The notes: generated by a model from the letters alone, not told the origin. A stretch of 64,000 bases of DNA from Acidobacteriota bacterium (GCA_014584705.1 JACTMJ010000020.1:115553-179552), one strand, 5' to 3'; counted from the stretch's first letter, positions 1 to 9,223 are shown. A program made the numbers and translations.

Positions 1-31
1 CTCACTGGCAGGCGGCGCGCAGACTACCCAC

Positions 32-1327
32 TCAAACGCGCGGCATGGGCCACTTATCCCGGTAGCGTTTGCGCAGCATCGCGTTCGCTTCCACATCGCC
101 CGGAAACGTCTCTGTCACGGGATCGAATTTCACATCCCGCCCCAGGTGATAGGAGATGTTACCGAGATGGCAGAGCGTCGTGCTCATCCGCCCGATCTCC
201 ACATCGGCGTTCGGCAGCTTGCGCGTCTTTACACACTCGAGGAAATTGCCCTCGTGGGAGCCTCCGGTGTCCTTCGCTTCCATCGCCAGCGAGCCATCCG
301 GAGCGTACGCCTTCCAGCCACTCCCCGTCGCCACCAGAGTGCCTTCAGAGCCGTAGAAGGCGGTCCCGGCCCATTCCCCTTCGGGCGCGCGGGATCGCGA
401 GAAACTTTGCAGGTCGAACGTCAGCAACATGTCTCCGTAGTCATAGGCTACGGTCTGGGTATCGGGAACCTCTTTGGCGTCGTTTAGCCAGTAAATGCCG
501 CCTGTGGCCGAAACCCGCTTCGGCAGGCAGTTCTCCTGGCCCCTCATCTTTCCGAGAGCCATCAGCGCCACATCCAGCACATGCACTCCCTGGTTGCCCA
601 GTTCGCTGTTGCCGTAATCCCAGAAGAAGCGCCAGTTGTAGTGGAAGCGATTTATGTTGAAGGGCCTCTCGGGCGCGGGTCCGAGCCACATCTCATAGTC
701 CGCGGTTGCCGGGGGCGTTGCATCCGGCGGATTACCTATCGATTGGCGCACCTGGCTGATCCAGGCCTTCATCTGGCAGATCTTGCCCAGCTTGCCCGAC
801 GCCGCGTACTCAGCCGCGCTGATGAAGTGATGGAAGCTGCGCCGCTGCGTGCCGACCTGCACAATACGCTGGAGTTTGCGCGCGGCGTCACGGACCAGAT
901 GCCCCTCCTCGATCGTCTGCGTGAGCGGCTTCTCCGTATAGCAATCCTTGCCGGCGGCGAGGGCGTCGAGCGTGATATGGGTGTGCCAGTGGTCCGGCGT
1001 CGCGATCACCACGGCGTCGATCGACTTGTCTTCCAGCACTCGCCGAAAGTCGCGCTGGTGCTTCGGGCGAACGCCCTGTGCCTTTTCAAGATCGGGCGAC
1101 ACTTTGTCGAGAATCGCCTGGTCAATATCGCAGAAGGTTGCAATGCGCCCACCCGCTGCGATCATGCGCAGCGCCACGCTCCGTCCCTGGTTGCGCCCAC
1201 CGATCAGCGCGACGTTGATCCGGTCGTTCGCGCCAAGCGCCTTCGGGTTGAGATTCAGCACCTGCGCCGCGGCAGCCGTGCCGGCCAGGGACTTCAAAAT
1301 CTCGCGCCGGTTTGATGTTCGTTCCAT
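32..1327 (-). CDS. Tat-exported Gfo/Idh/MocA family oxidoreductase
   Basis: Predicted NAD(P)-dependent sugar or inositol oxidoreductase of the Gfo/Idh/MocA family, 431 residues. The N-terminus carries a twin-arginine signal (R7-R8 in SNRREILKS) followed by an Ala-rich stretch, so the protein is probably exported folded with its cofactor. A glycine-rich Rossmann motif IGGRNQG lies at residues 42-48, PDHWH at 111-115 and the family EKP signature at 132-134. The C-terminal half is the alpha/beta substrate domain with W/H/N-rich motifs typical of acidobacterial and planctomycetal members. The start is ATG. The downstream gene on this strand would lie outside the window, and the upstream neighbour is the M14/hydrolase fusion 13 bp away, so the two are probably co-transcribed. 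The substrate cannot be read from sequence. A paralogue lies at 55.1 kb. Confidence 0.9.
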   Translation of the reverse strand: MERTSNRREILKSLAGTAAAAQVLNLNPKALGANDRINVALIGGRNQGRSVALRMIAAGGRIATFCDIDQAILDKVSPDLEKAQGVRPKHQRDFRRVLEDKSIDAVVIATPDHWHTHITLDALAAGKDCYTEKPLTQTIEEGHLVRDAARKLQRIVQVGTQRRSFHHFISAAEYAASGKLGKICQMKAWISQVRQSIGNPPDATPPATADYEMWLGPAPERPFNINRFHYNWRFFWDYGNSELGNQGVHVLDVALMALGKMRGQENCLPKRVSATGGIYWLNDAKEVPDTQTVAYDYGDMLLTFDLQSFSRSRAPEGEWAGTAFYGSEGTLVATGSGWKAYAPDGSLAMEAKDTGGSHEGNFLECVKTRKLPNADVEIGRMSTTLCHLGNISYHLGRDVKFDPVTETFPGDVEANAMLRKRYRDKWPMPRV

Positions 1328-1340
1328 GCCATTCCCTCAA

Positions 1341-3638
1341 TCACTTTGTATCATTCGAGCCAAGCCAGCGCTTGAGAAAAGCGAGGCCGCTCCCCAGTTC
1401 GATCTCGTGCTTCCCTTCGTGCATCACCAGTTGCGCACGGTCTCCGATCCCGAGTTTCTCGTAGTGCGAACGCGCGGCGTTGAACTCCTCTACCACCTGC
1501 GGCCAGTATGCGATGCCATCTTTCTTCCCATGCTGCACCATCAGCGGACGGGGGCAGATCAGGCTGGCCACATCGCTATCGGTGAACTCGGTCAGCCAGT
1601 CCCGCAGAAACACGTACTCCTCGTTCGTATCGAGGAACACGGAATAGCGCGCGTCCGGGACGGCCATCTTATTCCGCCGGTGGTTGAACCATGCCGTGAT
1701 GATCGAAGCCTTGATGCGCGGCTCAAGCGGAGTCCAGTACATGCCGGCCATGCCCCCGAGACTGATGCCCCAGAAGCCGATGCGTTCCTGGTCAATCGCC
1801 GGATCCGCCAGCACGGCGTCGAGCAGCAATTTCATGCGTTCGAACTCGACCCCGGCGAGCGACGTTCCATCGAGGCGCGCCAGGCGTTCCACGCGGTTTC
1901 TCCGCTCAATGGAGGAGAGGTTCATCGGCGCGAGCACAGCGAAACCCTGCTCCACGAGCGCCCGCCCATAAGCCTTGTAGACGCCGCTCTCGTCTTCGAG
2001 ACCGAATACGCGCTCCGGGTAGCTATCGATGCCGTGTTGGGCGATGATGAGCGGCACCTTGCCGTGGGCGTTCTCGGGCACGGCGAGAAGGCCCTCGGCA
2101 ACCACTCCCCCCGATAACGGCAGCGTTACCCACTCCGCCCGGATGCCGGGAATGCGGGTGAACGGCGTCCTGCGCAGCACCCCTTCCGGTTTGAGACCCG
2201 GCAACACGAACATCGCGCGATAGCGCGTGCGGTTCGGCTCCACGCTCTTGAGATAGGCGGCTACGCTTGTATAGTCGCGATGCCAAAACTTCGCCTCGCG
2301 CGCCGGGTAGCCGTTCACGATGTCGTCGCGCAGCCAGCGCTCGAGGGTGCCTTCATAGGCGTTCAAGCGTTCGCGAATCGGGGTGCTGTAGTGGCTCACA
2401 CTCGCGGGCGCGCTCGTGAGCGCTTCATCGATCAGGCGTGGGAGGGCCGCGCCGAAGTTCAGCCGGTCATTCGTCAGGGGCGGGCGACCAAACGCCGGGC
2501 TCGGATTCGTCATCAACTCCATCAGAAACGCGGGAGCGCCCGTCTTCGAGAAGACCCAGCGGTCCACGGTGAGACGCCCCCGGGCTTTCTCTCCCGCCGC
2601 GCTATCCCGCACGCCGCCGGCGGGGCTGAAATGGGTTGAGGTCTTGAGCAGCGTATTGAGCCGCTCCCCGATGGCATTCGCCGCGACGTTCTCCTCGCCG
2701 GCAGGCCCGGAGAGATAATCCGCGGATTCCGTGTTGTGCATCGTCAGAAAGAAATCAATGGAATGACCTTCCGCGACCCAGGCCTCCATCGCTTTCCGCG
2801 TGGCGGCAATCTCCGGCATCTGGCGCGCGTCGTCCACGTCCCAGTTGCGGTTGAGATCGTAGCCGTTGCGGTTGAAGCGCACGCCGCCCGCGGCGATGCC
2901 ATCCGGGTCAAGCGTGGGGATCATCTGGAAGACATAGCGCCGTCGCAGTTCGGCCGCCGCCGGGGCCACGCCGGCGAGAAAGCGGGCAGCGCCTTCGAAC
3001 ACCCACGAAGTACCGGATTCCCAGGCATGCTGCCGCGCCATCAGCCACACTGTTTTCTTCTTCTCAATGGGCACTGTGGGGTCTGTAATCGTAATCAGTT
3101 GGAGCGGCCGGTTCCGCACGCTCCGGCCGAACTCGCGCACCGTCACCCAGCGCCGCGTTTCTATCGAACGGACCAGTTCGTCCAACTGCGTGAGGGTGTA
3201 GGGCGGAATCCGCGCGATCCAGATCCGTTCGCCACGCGGCTGGAATTTCACCCGGATCCGCGCCGGTTTATCAAGCCATTCCGTCGTCTCAAAGAACTGC
3301 CAATGCAGGTTGTCGTAGCTATAGGCGGGATGGACGTTGCGATGCGCGCTGCCGTCGTGCGGCTGAAAGTTGTACTCCCCTTCGAAGCCAGCGAGATCCA
3401 CGGTAATCTCCCGGCCTTTCACCGAGGGGTCTTTGAATCCGTCAACGGAGAAATAGAACCAGCTTGGCTGATAATTCCGTCCCGCTGCGTCCGCCTGGCC
3501 CTGCACGGTGGCCACCAGATGCGTGGGGGATTCCCACTTGGAACTCTTGAGAGACCCGGATTCGAAGGAAGTGCTTACCGTGAGCGCAAGCAACAGAAAT
3601 GCGAGCATTGCAACCTGCCTGGAAGCGGAGCGGCGCAC
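1341..3638 (-). CDS. Secreted M14 zinc carboxypeptidase fused to alpha/beta hydrolase
   Basis: A 765-residue two-enzyme protein. After a signal peptide (GTG start, charged RRSASR, hydrophobic core to about residue 25) and a beta-rich region to about 145, an M14-type zinc peptidase domain spans roughly 150-410. It shows HAWE (H204, E207), NRNGYDLNRNW near 257-266, the third ligand H301 in TMHN and the general-base Glu E374 in LMELM. The C-terminal part (about 480-760) is an alpha/beta hydrolase of the dienelactone-hydrolase/acetyl-xylan-esterase kind. It has the nucleophile elbow GISLGG with S626, and probable acid D707 and base H744. All catalytic residues of both domains appear present. The family members I know carry these domains separately. 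It could be a bifunctional enzyme acting on peptide or ester substrates outside the cytoplasm. Substrates are unknown. It probably forms a transcription unit with the following oxidoreductase gene. Confidence 0.85.
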   Translation of the reverse strand: MRRSASRQVAMLAFLLLALTVSTSFESGSLKSSKWESPTHLVATVQGQADAAGRNYQPSWFYFSVDGFKDPSVKGREITVDLAGFEGEYNFQPHDGSAHRNVHPAYSYDNLHWQFFETTEWLDKPARIRVKFQPRGERIWIARIPPYTLTQLDELVRSIETRRWVTVREFGRSVRNRPLQLITITDPTVPIEKKKTVWLMARQHAWESGTSWVFEGAARFLAGVAPAAAELRRRYVFQMIPTLDPDGIAAGGVRFNRNGYDLNRNWDVDDARQMPEIAATRKAMEAWVAEGHSIDFFLTMHNTESADYLSGPAGEENVAANAIGERLNTLLKTSTHFSPAGGVRDSAAGEKARGRLTVDRWVFSKTGAPAFLMELMTNPSPAFGRPPLTNDRLNFGAALPRLIDEALTSAPASVSHYSTPIRERLNAYEGTLERWLRDDIVNGYPAREAKFWHRDYTSVAAYLKSVEPNRTRYRAMFVLPGLKPEGVLRRTPFTRIPGIRAEWVTLPLSGGVVAEGLLAVPENAHGKVPLIIAQHGIDSYPERVFGLEDESGVYKAYGRALVEQGFAVLAPMNLSSIERRNRVERLARLDGTSLAGVEFERMKLLLDAVLADPAIDQERIGFWGISLGGMAGMYWTPLEPRIKASIITAWFNHRRNKMAVPDARYSVFLDTNEEYVFLRDWLTEFTDSDVASLICPRPLMVQHGKKDGIAYWPQVVEEFNAARSHYEKLGIGDRAQLVMHEGKHEIELGSGLAFLKRWLGSNDTK

Positions 3639-3833
3639 GCTGGCCTCAATCGCCCCGCCACGGCAATTACATCACAATGCACCGTACGCCTCGTGCCTCC
3701 GTGTCTGTATTATTCCAACGATCTCTTCCTTCGATTGCTACGGGAATTTAATGTTGCGAATCCGCGGCCTGGATAACCGACCCGCGAACCCGGCCGTCAA
3801 AACAATCAGCAGGGTATGTGTTGAGCCAACTGG

Positions 3834-5663
3834 ATGTGGCTTGATCCTGCGGTTTTGCGCGCGCTGAGGAGATCGTACCCTGTGTTGTGCTGTCGAGTGT
3901 TTGGAACGTTTCGGCTCTGCCTGAGTCTGCTGGTGCTGTCCCTGAGCATCGCCCTTCCCATGATTGGAGCCGCACCCAAGCTGACATTTCTTCCCGTGGC
4001 TCCCGTCCCTGGTTTCGAAGACGCCGTGGCAAAAGACGCGCTTCGCTATCTCTGCTCGCAGGATTTGGAGCAGTTGCGGGAACATTTCACGAAGAAACGC
4101 CTTCCTTTCGTCGATACCATGGTCTCCCGGAAGCAGAAGCGCTACTGCCATATCTACTACGAGCCATCGGTAGCCGGTTTCCGGGCGTACACGGAATCGA
4201 ATCGTGTGGAAGGCCTTGTGTTTACCGTGGATTCGCGCCGATTTCTGGCCCGGGGCGATACGGGCATGGGCGACAGCCTGGACGTCGCGAAGAGCATTCT
4301 GGAGACGGTGGAACGGCCGCTCGACGTCTCCATTCAGAGCAAGGCGGAAGTCTCCGCTAAGTGGCGGAACGCGGCGCTCGCGGGTTTTCTCCCGAACCGT
4401 TCCCACCGCATCCACCTTCGGGATAACCCGACCGACCGGCCCAACGTCTGGGCTCAGGATTACATCAAGAGCGGCGACGTCTCCGGAAAGCCGCACACGC
4501 TGGTGACCTGGAAATCTTACGAGGGAAAGGGCAAACACGGCGAAGCGTTCGACGCGCTCCTCAAGTCTCTGGAATCCGAGGGCTGGTATCGCTCGAAGCT
4601 CAGTTGGGACGGCGGCGATATCCAGTTCGGGGCAAATCCACGCATTCCAGGCCGCATTATCCTGTTTTATGGAGATTCCGCGCGCTTGTACTGGGGACAA
4701 TCTCTGAAACCCGCGGAATACGAATACGTCCTCAAACTCGAATTTGGCGCGGATGATGCCATGGACCTGTCCGGTCTGGCAACGCATATCGACTATTTCG
4801 TATCGATTCTTCCCGACGGCAGGACGCTGATGGTCTCGCGGGAGATGCGGAACAACCTCGAACTCTGCCAGACCGCAATCAACGTTCTCATCGGGCGCTT
4901 TGGCCCAAACCCCTTGTTCCTGAAGCTGAAGGAGCAATTTGCCACGGAAGAGAGCGCCTTCGGTTCCGGGAAACCGGAGACACTTACCCTGCTGGCCGAA
5001 GCCCGAAAAACGCTCTCATCCTGGGACCCGCTGGTGAAAGTTGACGTGTTCGAAAGATTCAGCACGTATTGGAACAAGTACTGCCAGGAAGACGAATCTC
5101 TCTGCACATCCGGTGAGGGGTTCGAGTTCATGCTCGAGAGGAATCCCGCGCTTGCAAAGGACTGGGTTGCCGAAGCAACGCTTCTCAAGTCCGCGCCCCA
5201 TCTCGCGGCTTCGCTGGTCGCACTGCTCGCCGGCCAGTTGGAGATCGACGGAAGCGCGCGCGACAGGCTCGCGGAGTCGAAGATCCGTGAACTGCGGAAG
5301 CGGGGCTTCGACATTGTGGAAGTGCCTCAGATCATGGGGGATGCCACCGGAGAGATTCGATGGGCTGGAATCAGCTATGTGAACTCCGCCATCATTGACA
5401 ATTTCGTCTTTGTCCCCGCGTTTGCGTTAGGTGAGGCGGAGAACGAGATCATGGAAAAACTCCAGCGGGAACTGCCGCCGCCGTTCGTGGTGGTTCCCGT
5501 TTACGCACGCAATACGCTGGTGCTCAACGGCGGCGTCCATTGCGTCGTCGGCTTCCGCCGAACGCCGGAGAGCAGCGTTCCTAAGATAACCGAGACCATA
5601 CATTCTTCCAAGCCACGCCCCGCAGCGCACGTGGATCGGAACCCGGCGCTCGTCAGCCAGTAG
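3834..5663 (+). CDS. Secreted peptidylarginine-deiminase-like (PAD_C fold) protein
   Basis: A 609-residue protein with a hydrophobic N-terminal segment (about 26-47), so it is secreted or membrane-anchored. I read it as a guanidino-modifying-fold enzyme of the vertebrate-type peptidylarginine deiminase family (conversion of protein arginine to citrulline). The four catalytic positions of human PAD4 (D350, H471, D473, C645) have plausible counterparts: D209 in NVWAQDY, H318 and D320 in THIDYF, and C570 in NGGVHCVVGFRR, the last resembling the PAD active-site Cys block. WDGGDIQ at 258-264 and YVNSAIIDN at 515-523 also fit the fold. A stretch of about 200 residues between D320 and C570 is longer than in PAD4 and is unassigned. 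The vertebrate N-terminal immunoglobulin-like domains are absent. The start is uncertain because no strong ribosome site is visible. It is transcribed divergently from the M14 fusion gene. Confidence 0.72.
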   Translation: MWLDPAVLRALRRSYPVLCCRVFGTFRLCLSLLVLSLSIALPMIGAAPKLTFLPVAPVPGFEDAVAKDALRYLCSQDLEQLREHFTKKRLPFVDTMVSRKQKRYCHIYYEPSVAGFRAYTESNRVEGLVFTVDSRRFLARGDTGMGDSLDVAKSILETVERPLDVSIQSKAEVSAKWRNAALAGFLPNRSHRIHLRDNPTDRPNVWAQDYIKSGDVSGKPHTLVTWKSYEGKGKHGEAFDALLKSLESEGWYRSKLSWDGGDIQFGANPRIPGRIILFYGDSARLYWGQSLKPAEYEYVLKLEFGADDAMDLSGLATHIDYFVSILPDGRTLMVSREMRNNLELCQTAINVLIGRFGPNPLFLKLKEQFATEESAFGSGKPETLTLLAEARKTLSSWDPLVKVDVFERFSTYWNKYCQEDESLCTSGEGFEFMLERNPALAKDWVAEATLLKSAPHLAASLVALLAGQLEIDGSARDRLAESKIRELRKRGFDIVEVPQIMGDATGEIRWAGISYVNSAIIDNFVFVPAFALGEAENEIMEKLQRELPPPFVVVPVYARNTLVLNGGVHCVVGFRRTPESSVPKITETIHSSKPRPAAHVDRNPALVSQ

Positions 5664-5744
5664 GAACCGTGCGGGAGGCAAAGGATTCCGGGCCGGGTAC
5701 CCGCGGAGTTTTGCACGCTCGCGGGGCTACGGTAGCATCGGAGC

Positions 5745-6941
5745 ATGCTCTATCGCGCACTCCTATGTGTTCTTGTCGCCAGCCTGCTGCCGGCGCTGGC
5801 CTCTGACCTGGCCAAGCGCCGTCCTGGAGCGCATACCCGCTGGTCCTCGTTTGAGAACCCGACGGCCGGCAAAGGCGTTGGAGGCAGCGAGAACCGGGGA
5901 GCCAAGGGGCATGCCTTTGACTCGATTGCCGCGGGAGAGACCAAGACCCTGCTCTCCGTCACCGGGCCCGGCGAGATCCGGCGCATCTGGGCTACGATCA
6001 AAGACCGCGACCCCGAGATGCTTCGATCGCTCCGCCTGGACATTTACTGGGATGGCAAGCGCACGCCCGCCGTCTCCGTACCCTTCGGCGATTTCTTTGG
6101 TGCCATCTTGGGCCGGTTCGGACCGTTCGAGAGCGAACTGTTCTCCAGCCCCGAAGGCCGCTCGTTCAACTGCTACATTCCTATGCCTTTTCGCAGCGGC
6201 GCGCGAGTGACCGTGACGAATGAATCCAGCCGAAACATCACGCATTTCTTTTATGACATTGACCTGCTGGCGCTCGACAAGCCGGACCCGGATTCGCTCT
6301 ACTTCCACGCCGTCTGGCGGCGGGAGCGCTGGACCACGCTGGGACGCGACTTCGAACTGCTCCCGCAGGTTCGCGGCGAGGGCAGATTCCTCGGTGTGCA
6401 TGTGGGCGTGATGACCCATCCGGACAATATCGGCTGGTGGGGCGAGGGCGAAGTGAAAATGTACATGGACGGAGACCGGGAATTGCCCACCATCGTCGGC
6501 ACCGGAACTGAAGACTACATCGGCACCGGCTGGGGCCAAGGCGTCTACAAGCACCGGTATCAGGGGAGCACCGTTTCGGACAACAAGACCGGCCAGTATG
6601 CGTTCTACCGCTACCACATCCCCGACCCCGTCTATTTCCACCAGGAACTGCGCGTGACCATGCAGCAGATTGGCGGCGACACGAAGGCGAAGATGATCGC
6701 CATGCAGAAGAGAGGCGTGGCCATGCGCCCGGTGAGTATCGATGAGGGGGGAAAGCTTACCGGACTGAACAAGCCCGGGGAGGCTGTGCAGTTGGATACG
6801 CTGAAGGCTCCCGACGATGCCTGGGTGAACGTCTACCGGCGCGACGACTGGTCGGCGGTGGCATTGTTCTACCTGGATTCGCCGGAGAACGGGCTTCCCC
6901 CCTTGGCATCGGTGGAGAAGCGGACGGAAGCCCTGCGGTAG
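5745..6941 (+). CDS. Secreted DUF2961 / GH172-type protein
   Basis: A 398-residue protein with a signal peptide (hydrophobic to about residue 19, cleavage near ALAS). The body matches DUF2961, now glycoside hydrolase family 172, whose characterised members act on fructofuranosides and arabinofuranosides. Family hallmarks are WWGEGEVKMYMDGD at 231-244, GTGTEDYIGTGWG at 252-264 and YRYHIPDP at 288-295. The Glu/Asp of GTGTED belong to the conserved acidic centre. Length fits the single-domain form. The start has GGAG four bases upstream. It follows the PAD-like gene by 81 bp on the same strand, so co-transcription is possible but not shown. Substrate specificity cannot be told from the sequence. 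Confidence 0.88.
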   Translation: MLYRALLCVLVASLLPALASDLAKRRPGAHTRWSSFENPTAGKGVGGSENRGAKGHAFDSIAAGETKTLLSVTGPGEIRRIWATIKDRDPEMLRSLRLDIYWDGKRTPAVSVPFGDFFGAILGRFGPFESELFSSPEGRSFNCYIPMPFRSGARVTVTNESSRNITHFFYDIDLLALDKPDPDSLYFHAVWRRERWTTLGRDFELLPQVRGEGRFLGVHVGVMTHPDNIGWWGEGEVKMYMDGDRELPTIVGTGTEDYIGTGWGQGVYKHRYQGSTVSDNKTGQYAFYRYHIPDPVYFHQELRVTMQQIGGDTKAKMIAMQKRGVAMRPVSIDEGGKLTGLNKPGEAVQLDTLKAPDDAWVNVYRRDDWSAVALFYLDSPENGLPPLASVEKRTEALR

Positions 6942-6964
6942 CGGGTTCGGCCCTTCACACCGCG

Positions 6965-6980
6965 AACGCGAATTCGCGTT
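6965..6980. repeat. 16-bp perfect palindrome between GH172 and gltS genes
   Basis: The bases AACGCGAATTCGCGTT form a perfect inverted repeat with no spacer, 23 bp after the stop of the GH172 gene and about 105 bp before the gltS start. No T-run follows, so it is not an obvious intrinsic terminator. It may be a dimeric regulator site or a hairpin at the end of the upstream mRNA. Function is unknown. Confidence 0.4.
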
Positions 6981-7084
6981 ACCCTGGAGAATCCGCGCTG
7001 CTCGCCGTCGGCCGGAACGCTTGATTCCCGGGCCGGATGCGGCGTCGTCAAGCAATCTTAGACGCGGCACTCCATCACCACGCC

Positions 7085-8311
7085 ATGACCACGCTCAAAC
7101 TCGATTCGATTCAGGTACTGGCAATCTCCGGATTCGGAATCGCCGTCGGTGTGTACCTGAAGCGCTGGATTCCTTTCATCGAGCGCGTGAACGTCCCCAC
7201 GTCGGTGGCCGGAGGGCTGGTGTTTTCGCTGCTCATCCTCGGGCTCCGGGATCGCGTGATCAATTTCGAGATGGATCTCGTGCTGCAACGGGTTCTGATG
7301 ATCGCCTTCTTCACCACGGTGGGGATGGGCGCCAGCATGCGTCTGCTGAAGGTGGGCGGAAGATTGATGGCGGTCTTCTTCGGGATCGCATCGCTGGGTG
7401 CGCTGCTCGAGAACATCGTGGGCGTGGGGCTGGCAAAACTGCTTGGCCTCAATCCGCTCATCGGCTTGGTGGCGGGGTCCGTTTCGATGGCGGGCGGGCC
7501 GGCGACCGCGCTGGCTTTCGGCGGCACCTTTGAGGAATGGGGCGTCGAAAGCGCGACGGTGCTCGGCGTAGCGGCCGCAATGGCAGGGATCGTCAGCGGA
7601 GGCCTCCTGGGCGGCTTCGTGGGCGGCGGGATCATTGAGGGAAAACGCCTGCGGCCCGCCTCGATCGGCGATGGCGGCGCTGCCGCCCGGATCGATTCCG
7701 CCGACATCGCGCCGCCTCCGGAATCCTCCGGCGCGAACGAGTCCATCATGATGAACGCGCTGGTGATTGCTGTAGCCATGGGGCTGGGCACGCTGGTGAG
7801 CCTGGGGCTGAACGCGGGAGCGGCCGGGCTGGGCATCCGGCTGATTCTGCCGGAGTATATCGGTGCGATGATCGCCGCGGCGTTCATCCGCAACCTCGAC
7901 GATTCCTTCCGTTTTCTTCGAATCTCTCAGGAACGGGTGGATGAACTGGGCAACGTCGCGCTGAACCTGTTTATCGTGATGGCCCTGCTCACCCTGCGCC
8001 TGTGGGAGTTGTTCAATCTCGCGCTTCCGGTGCTGATGATCATCACCGCCCAAGTGCTGCTGGTTTGGGCGATGGCGCGCTTTCTGGTCTACTCGCTGAT
8101 GGGCCGCGACTTCGACAGCGCCGTTGCGAGCGGCGGCTTCTGCGGCTTCATGCTGGGCACCACCGCCAATGCTCTCTCTTCCATGGAAGTGCTTACCTCG
8201 AAGTATGGAGCCGCGCCGCGAACCGTGATTATCGTCTCACTCACCGGCGCTTTTCTGATCGATTTCACGAACGCCGCCATCGTCACGGCGATGGCGAACT
8301 GGCTGCGCTAG
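7085..8311 (+). CDS. gltS: Sodium/glutamate symporter, GltS family
   Basis: A 408-residue polytopic membrane protein of the ESS/GltS family, which imports glutamate with sodium across the inner membrane. The N-terminal hydrophobic segments, the VPTSVAGG loop, the conserved FFTTVGMGAS region and the glycine-rich SVSMAGGPATALAFGG segment are characteristic. A duplicated second half carries a similar FCGFMLGTTANA element. The central hydrophilic loop (about 190-225) separates the two halves. I chose the ATG at 7085 because residues from MTTLKLDS match the family N-terminus, and the 16 in-frame residues upstream are basic and poorly conserved. It follows the GH172 gene and precedes a secreted hypothetical gene. 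No regulatory link is visible apart from the palindrome upstream. Confidence 0.9.
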   Translation: MTTLKLDSIQVLAISGFGIAVGVYLKRWIPFIERVNVPTSVAGGLVFSLLILGLRDRVINFEMDLVLQRVLMIAFFTTVGMGASMRLLKVGGRLMAVFFGIASLGALLENIVGVGLAKLLGLNPLIGLVAGSVSMAGGPATALAFGGTFEEWGVESATVLGVAAAMAGIVSGGLLGGFVGGGIIEGKRLRPASIGDGGAAARIDSADIAPPPESSGANESIMMNALVIAVAMGLGTLVSLGLNAGAAGLGIRLILPEYIGAMIAAAFIRNLDDSFRFLRISQERVDELGNVALNLFIVMALLTLRLWELFNLALPVLMIITAQVLLVWAMARFLVYSLMGRDFDSAVASGGFCGFMLGTTANALSSMEVLTSKYGAAPRTVIIVSLTGAFLIDFTNAAIVTAMANWLR

Positions 8312-8405
8312 GCAAGCCGATTTCCGGCCTGGGTTCCACGCAGCGCGCGGCGAACGGGAGCGGAACGAAATCCCGGCCGGATTTCATGCGTATGATAGGG
8401 TACCG

Positions 8406-9185
8406 ATGTTCATGGTGATTCGATTCCTCCCGTTCCTGTTGCTTGCACTGCCCCTCTTCGCGGCGGGCGTTGCACCCGAATCCGCGGCTGCTTTCAAAGC
8501 CTACGACCGGAAGGTGGAGCAGGAGATTCGCGCTCGCATCGCCTCAGGGCGGATCGTTTCGCTGCGAGAGCGGGTGAAGCGCAACGGAGGGAAAGCGATT
8601 GTCGAATCCGGTGCGGAACCGAACCCCAACGACGTCGGTTCCGCCTACATCCACGATTGGCTGGGCGCGATCTTTATTCCGGGCGGCACCGCCGCCGGGG
8701 TGAAGACGGTGCTTCAGAATTTTGACCGGCACAAGGACTACTATCAGCCGGAAGTGATCGGATCGAAGGTGCTTTCGAAGAATGGCGACGAGTTTCATTC
8801 GGCCTTGCGGCTGCGCAAGAAAAAGATCCTCACCGTGATTCTTTCGAGCGAATACACAACGCGGTTTACCGATCTCTCTCCCCTGGCGGGCTACTCCATT
8901 GCCCGCTCCACCAAGATGAGCGAAGTGGAGAACCCCGGCACCGCGGGCGAGCGCGAACTGCCGCCCGGCGAGGGACAGGGCTTCCTCTGGAATCTGAATT
9001 CGTACTGGAGTTGGGAGGAGCGGGAGGGAGGCGTTTATGTGGAATGCCGCGCCATCTCGCTTTCCCGCGACGTGCCCACGGGGCTGGGCTGGATGATCAA
9101 TCCGATCATTCGGGACTTGCCGAAAGAGTCTCTCGAAGCCACTCTGATCAATACCAGGAAAGCGGTGCTCGCCGCACAGCGCTAA
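8406..9185 (+). CDS. Secreted SRPBCC/START-like hypothetical protein
   Basis: A 259-residue protein with a clear signal peptide (hydrophobic residues 4-19, then AAGVAPES). The middle and end look like a helix-grip (SRPBCC/START/polyketide-cyclase-like) fold. A segment beginning with VLQNFDRHKDYYQPEV is followed by beta strands and a C-terminal region where ECRAISLSRDVP leads into WMINPIIRDLPKES and a long helix. This is the usual ending of such domains in acidobacterial proteins. No catalytic motif is recognisable, and binding of a hydrophobic ligand is only an inference. ATG is preceded by AGGG. It is convergent with the next gene, 38 bp away. Confidence 0.6.
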   Translation: MFMVIRFLPFLLLALPLFAAGVAPESAAAFKAYDRKVEQEIRARIASGRIVSLRERVKRNGGKAIVESGAEPNPNDVGSAYIHDWLGAIFIPGGTAAGVKTVLQNFDRHKDYYQPEVIGSKVLSKNGDEFHSALRLRKKKILTVILSSEYTTRFTDLSPLAGYSIARSTKMSEVENPGTAGERELPPGEGQGFLWNLNSYWSWEEREGGVYVECRAISLSRDVPTGLGWMINPIIRDLPKESLEATLINTRKAVLAAQR

Positions 9186-9223
9186 TCTCTCGGCACGCTC
9201 ATGGACGCCGGAGAACGTGCGGC

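Noticed and set aside
3738..4937. A 399-codon minus-strand frame opposite the PAD-like gene
   Set aside because: Shadow of the coding frame on the plus strand, no domain, no ribosome site.
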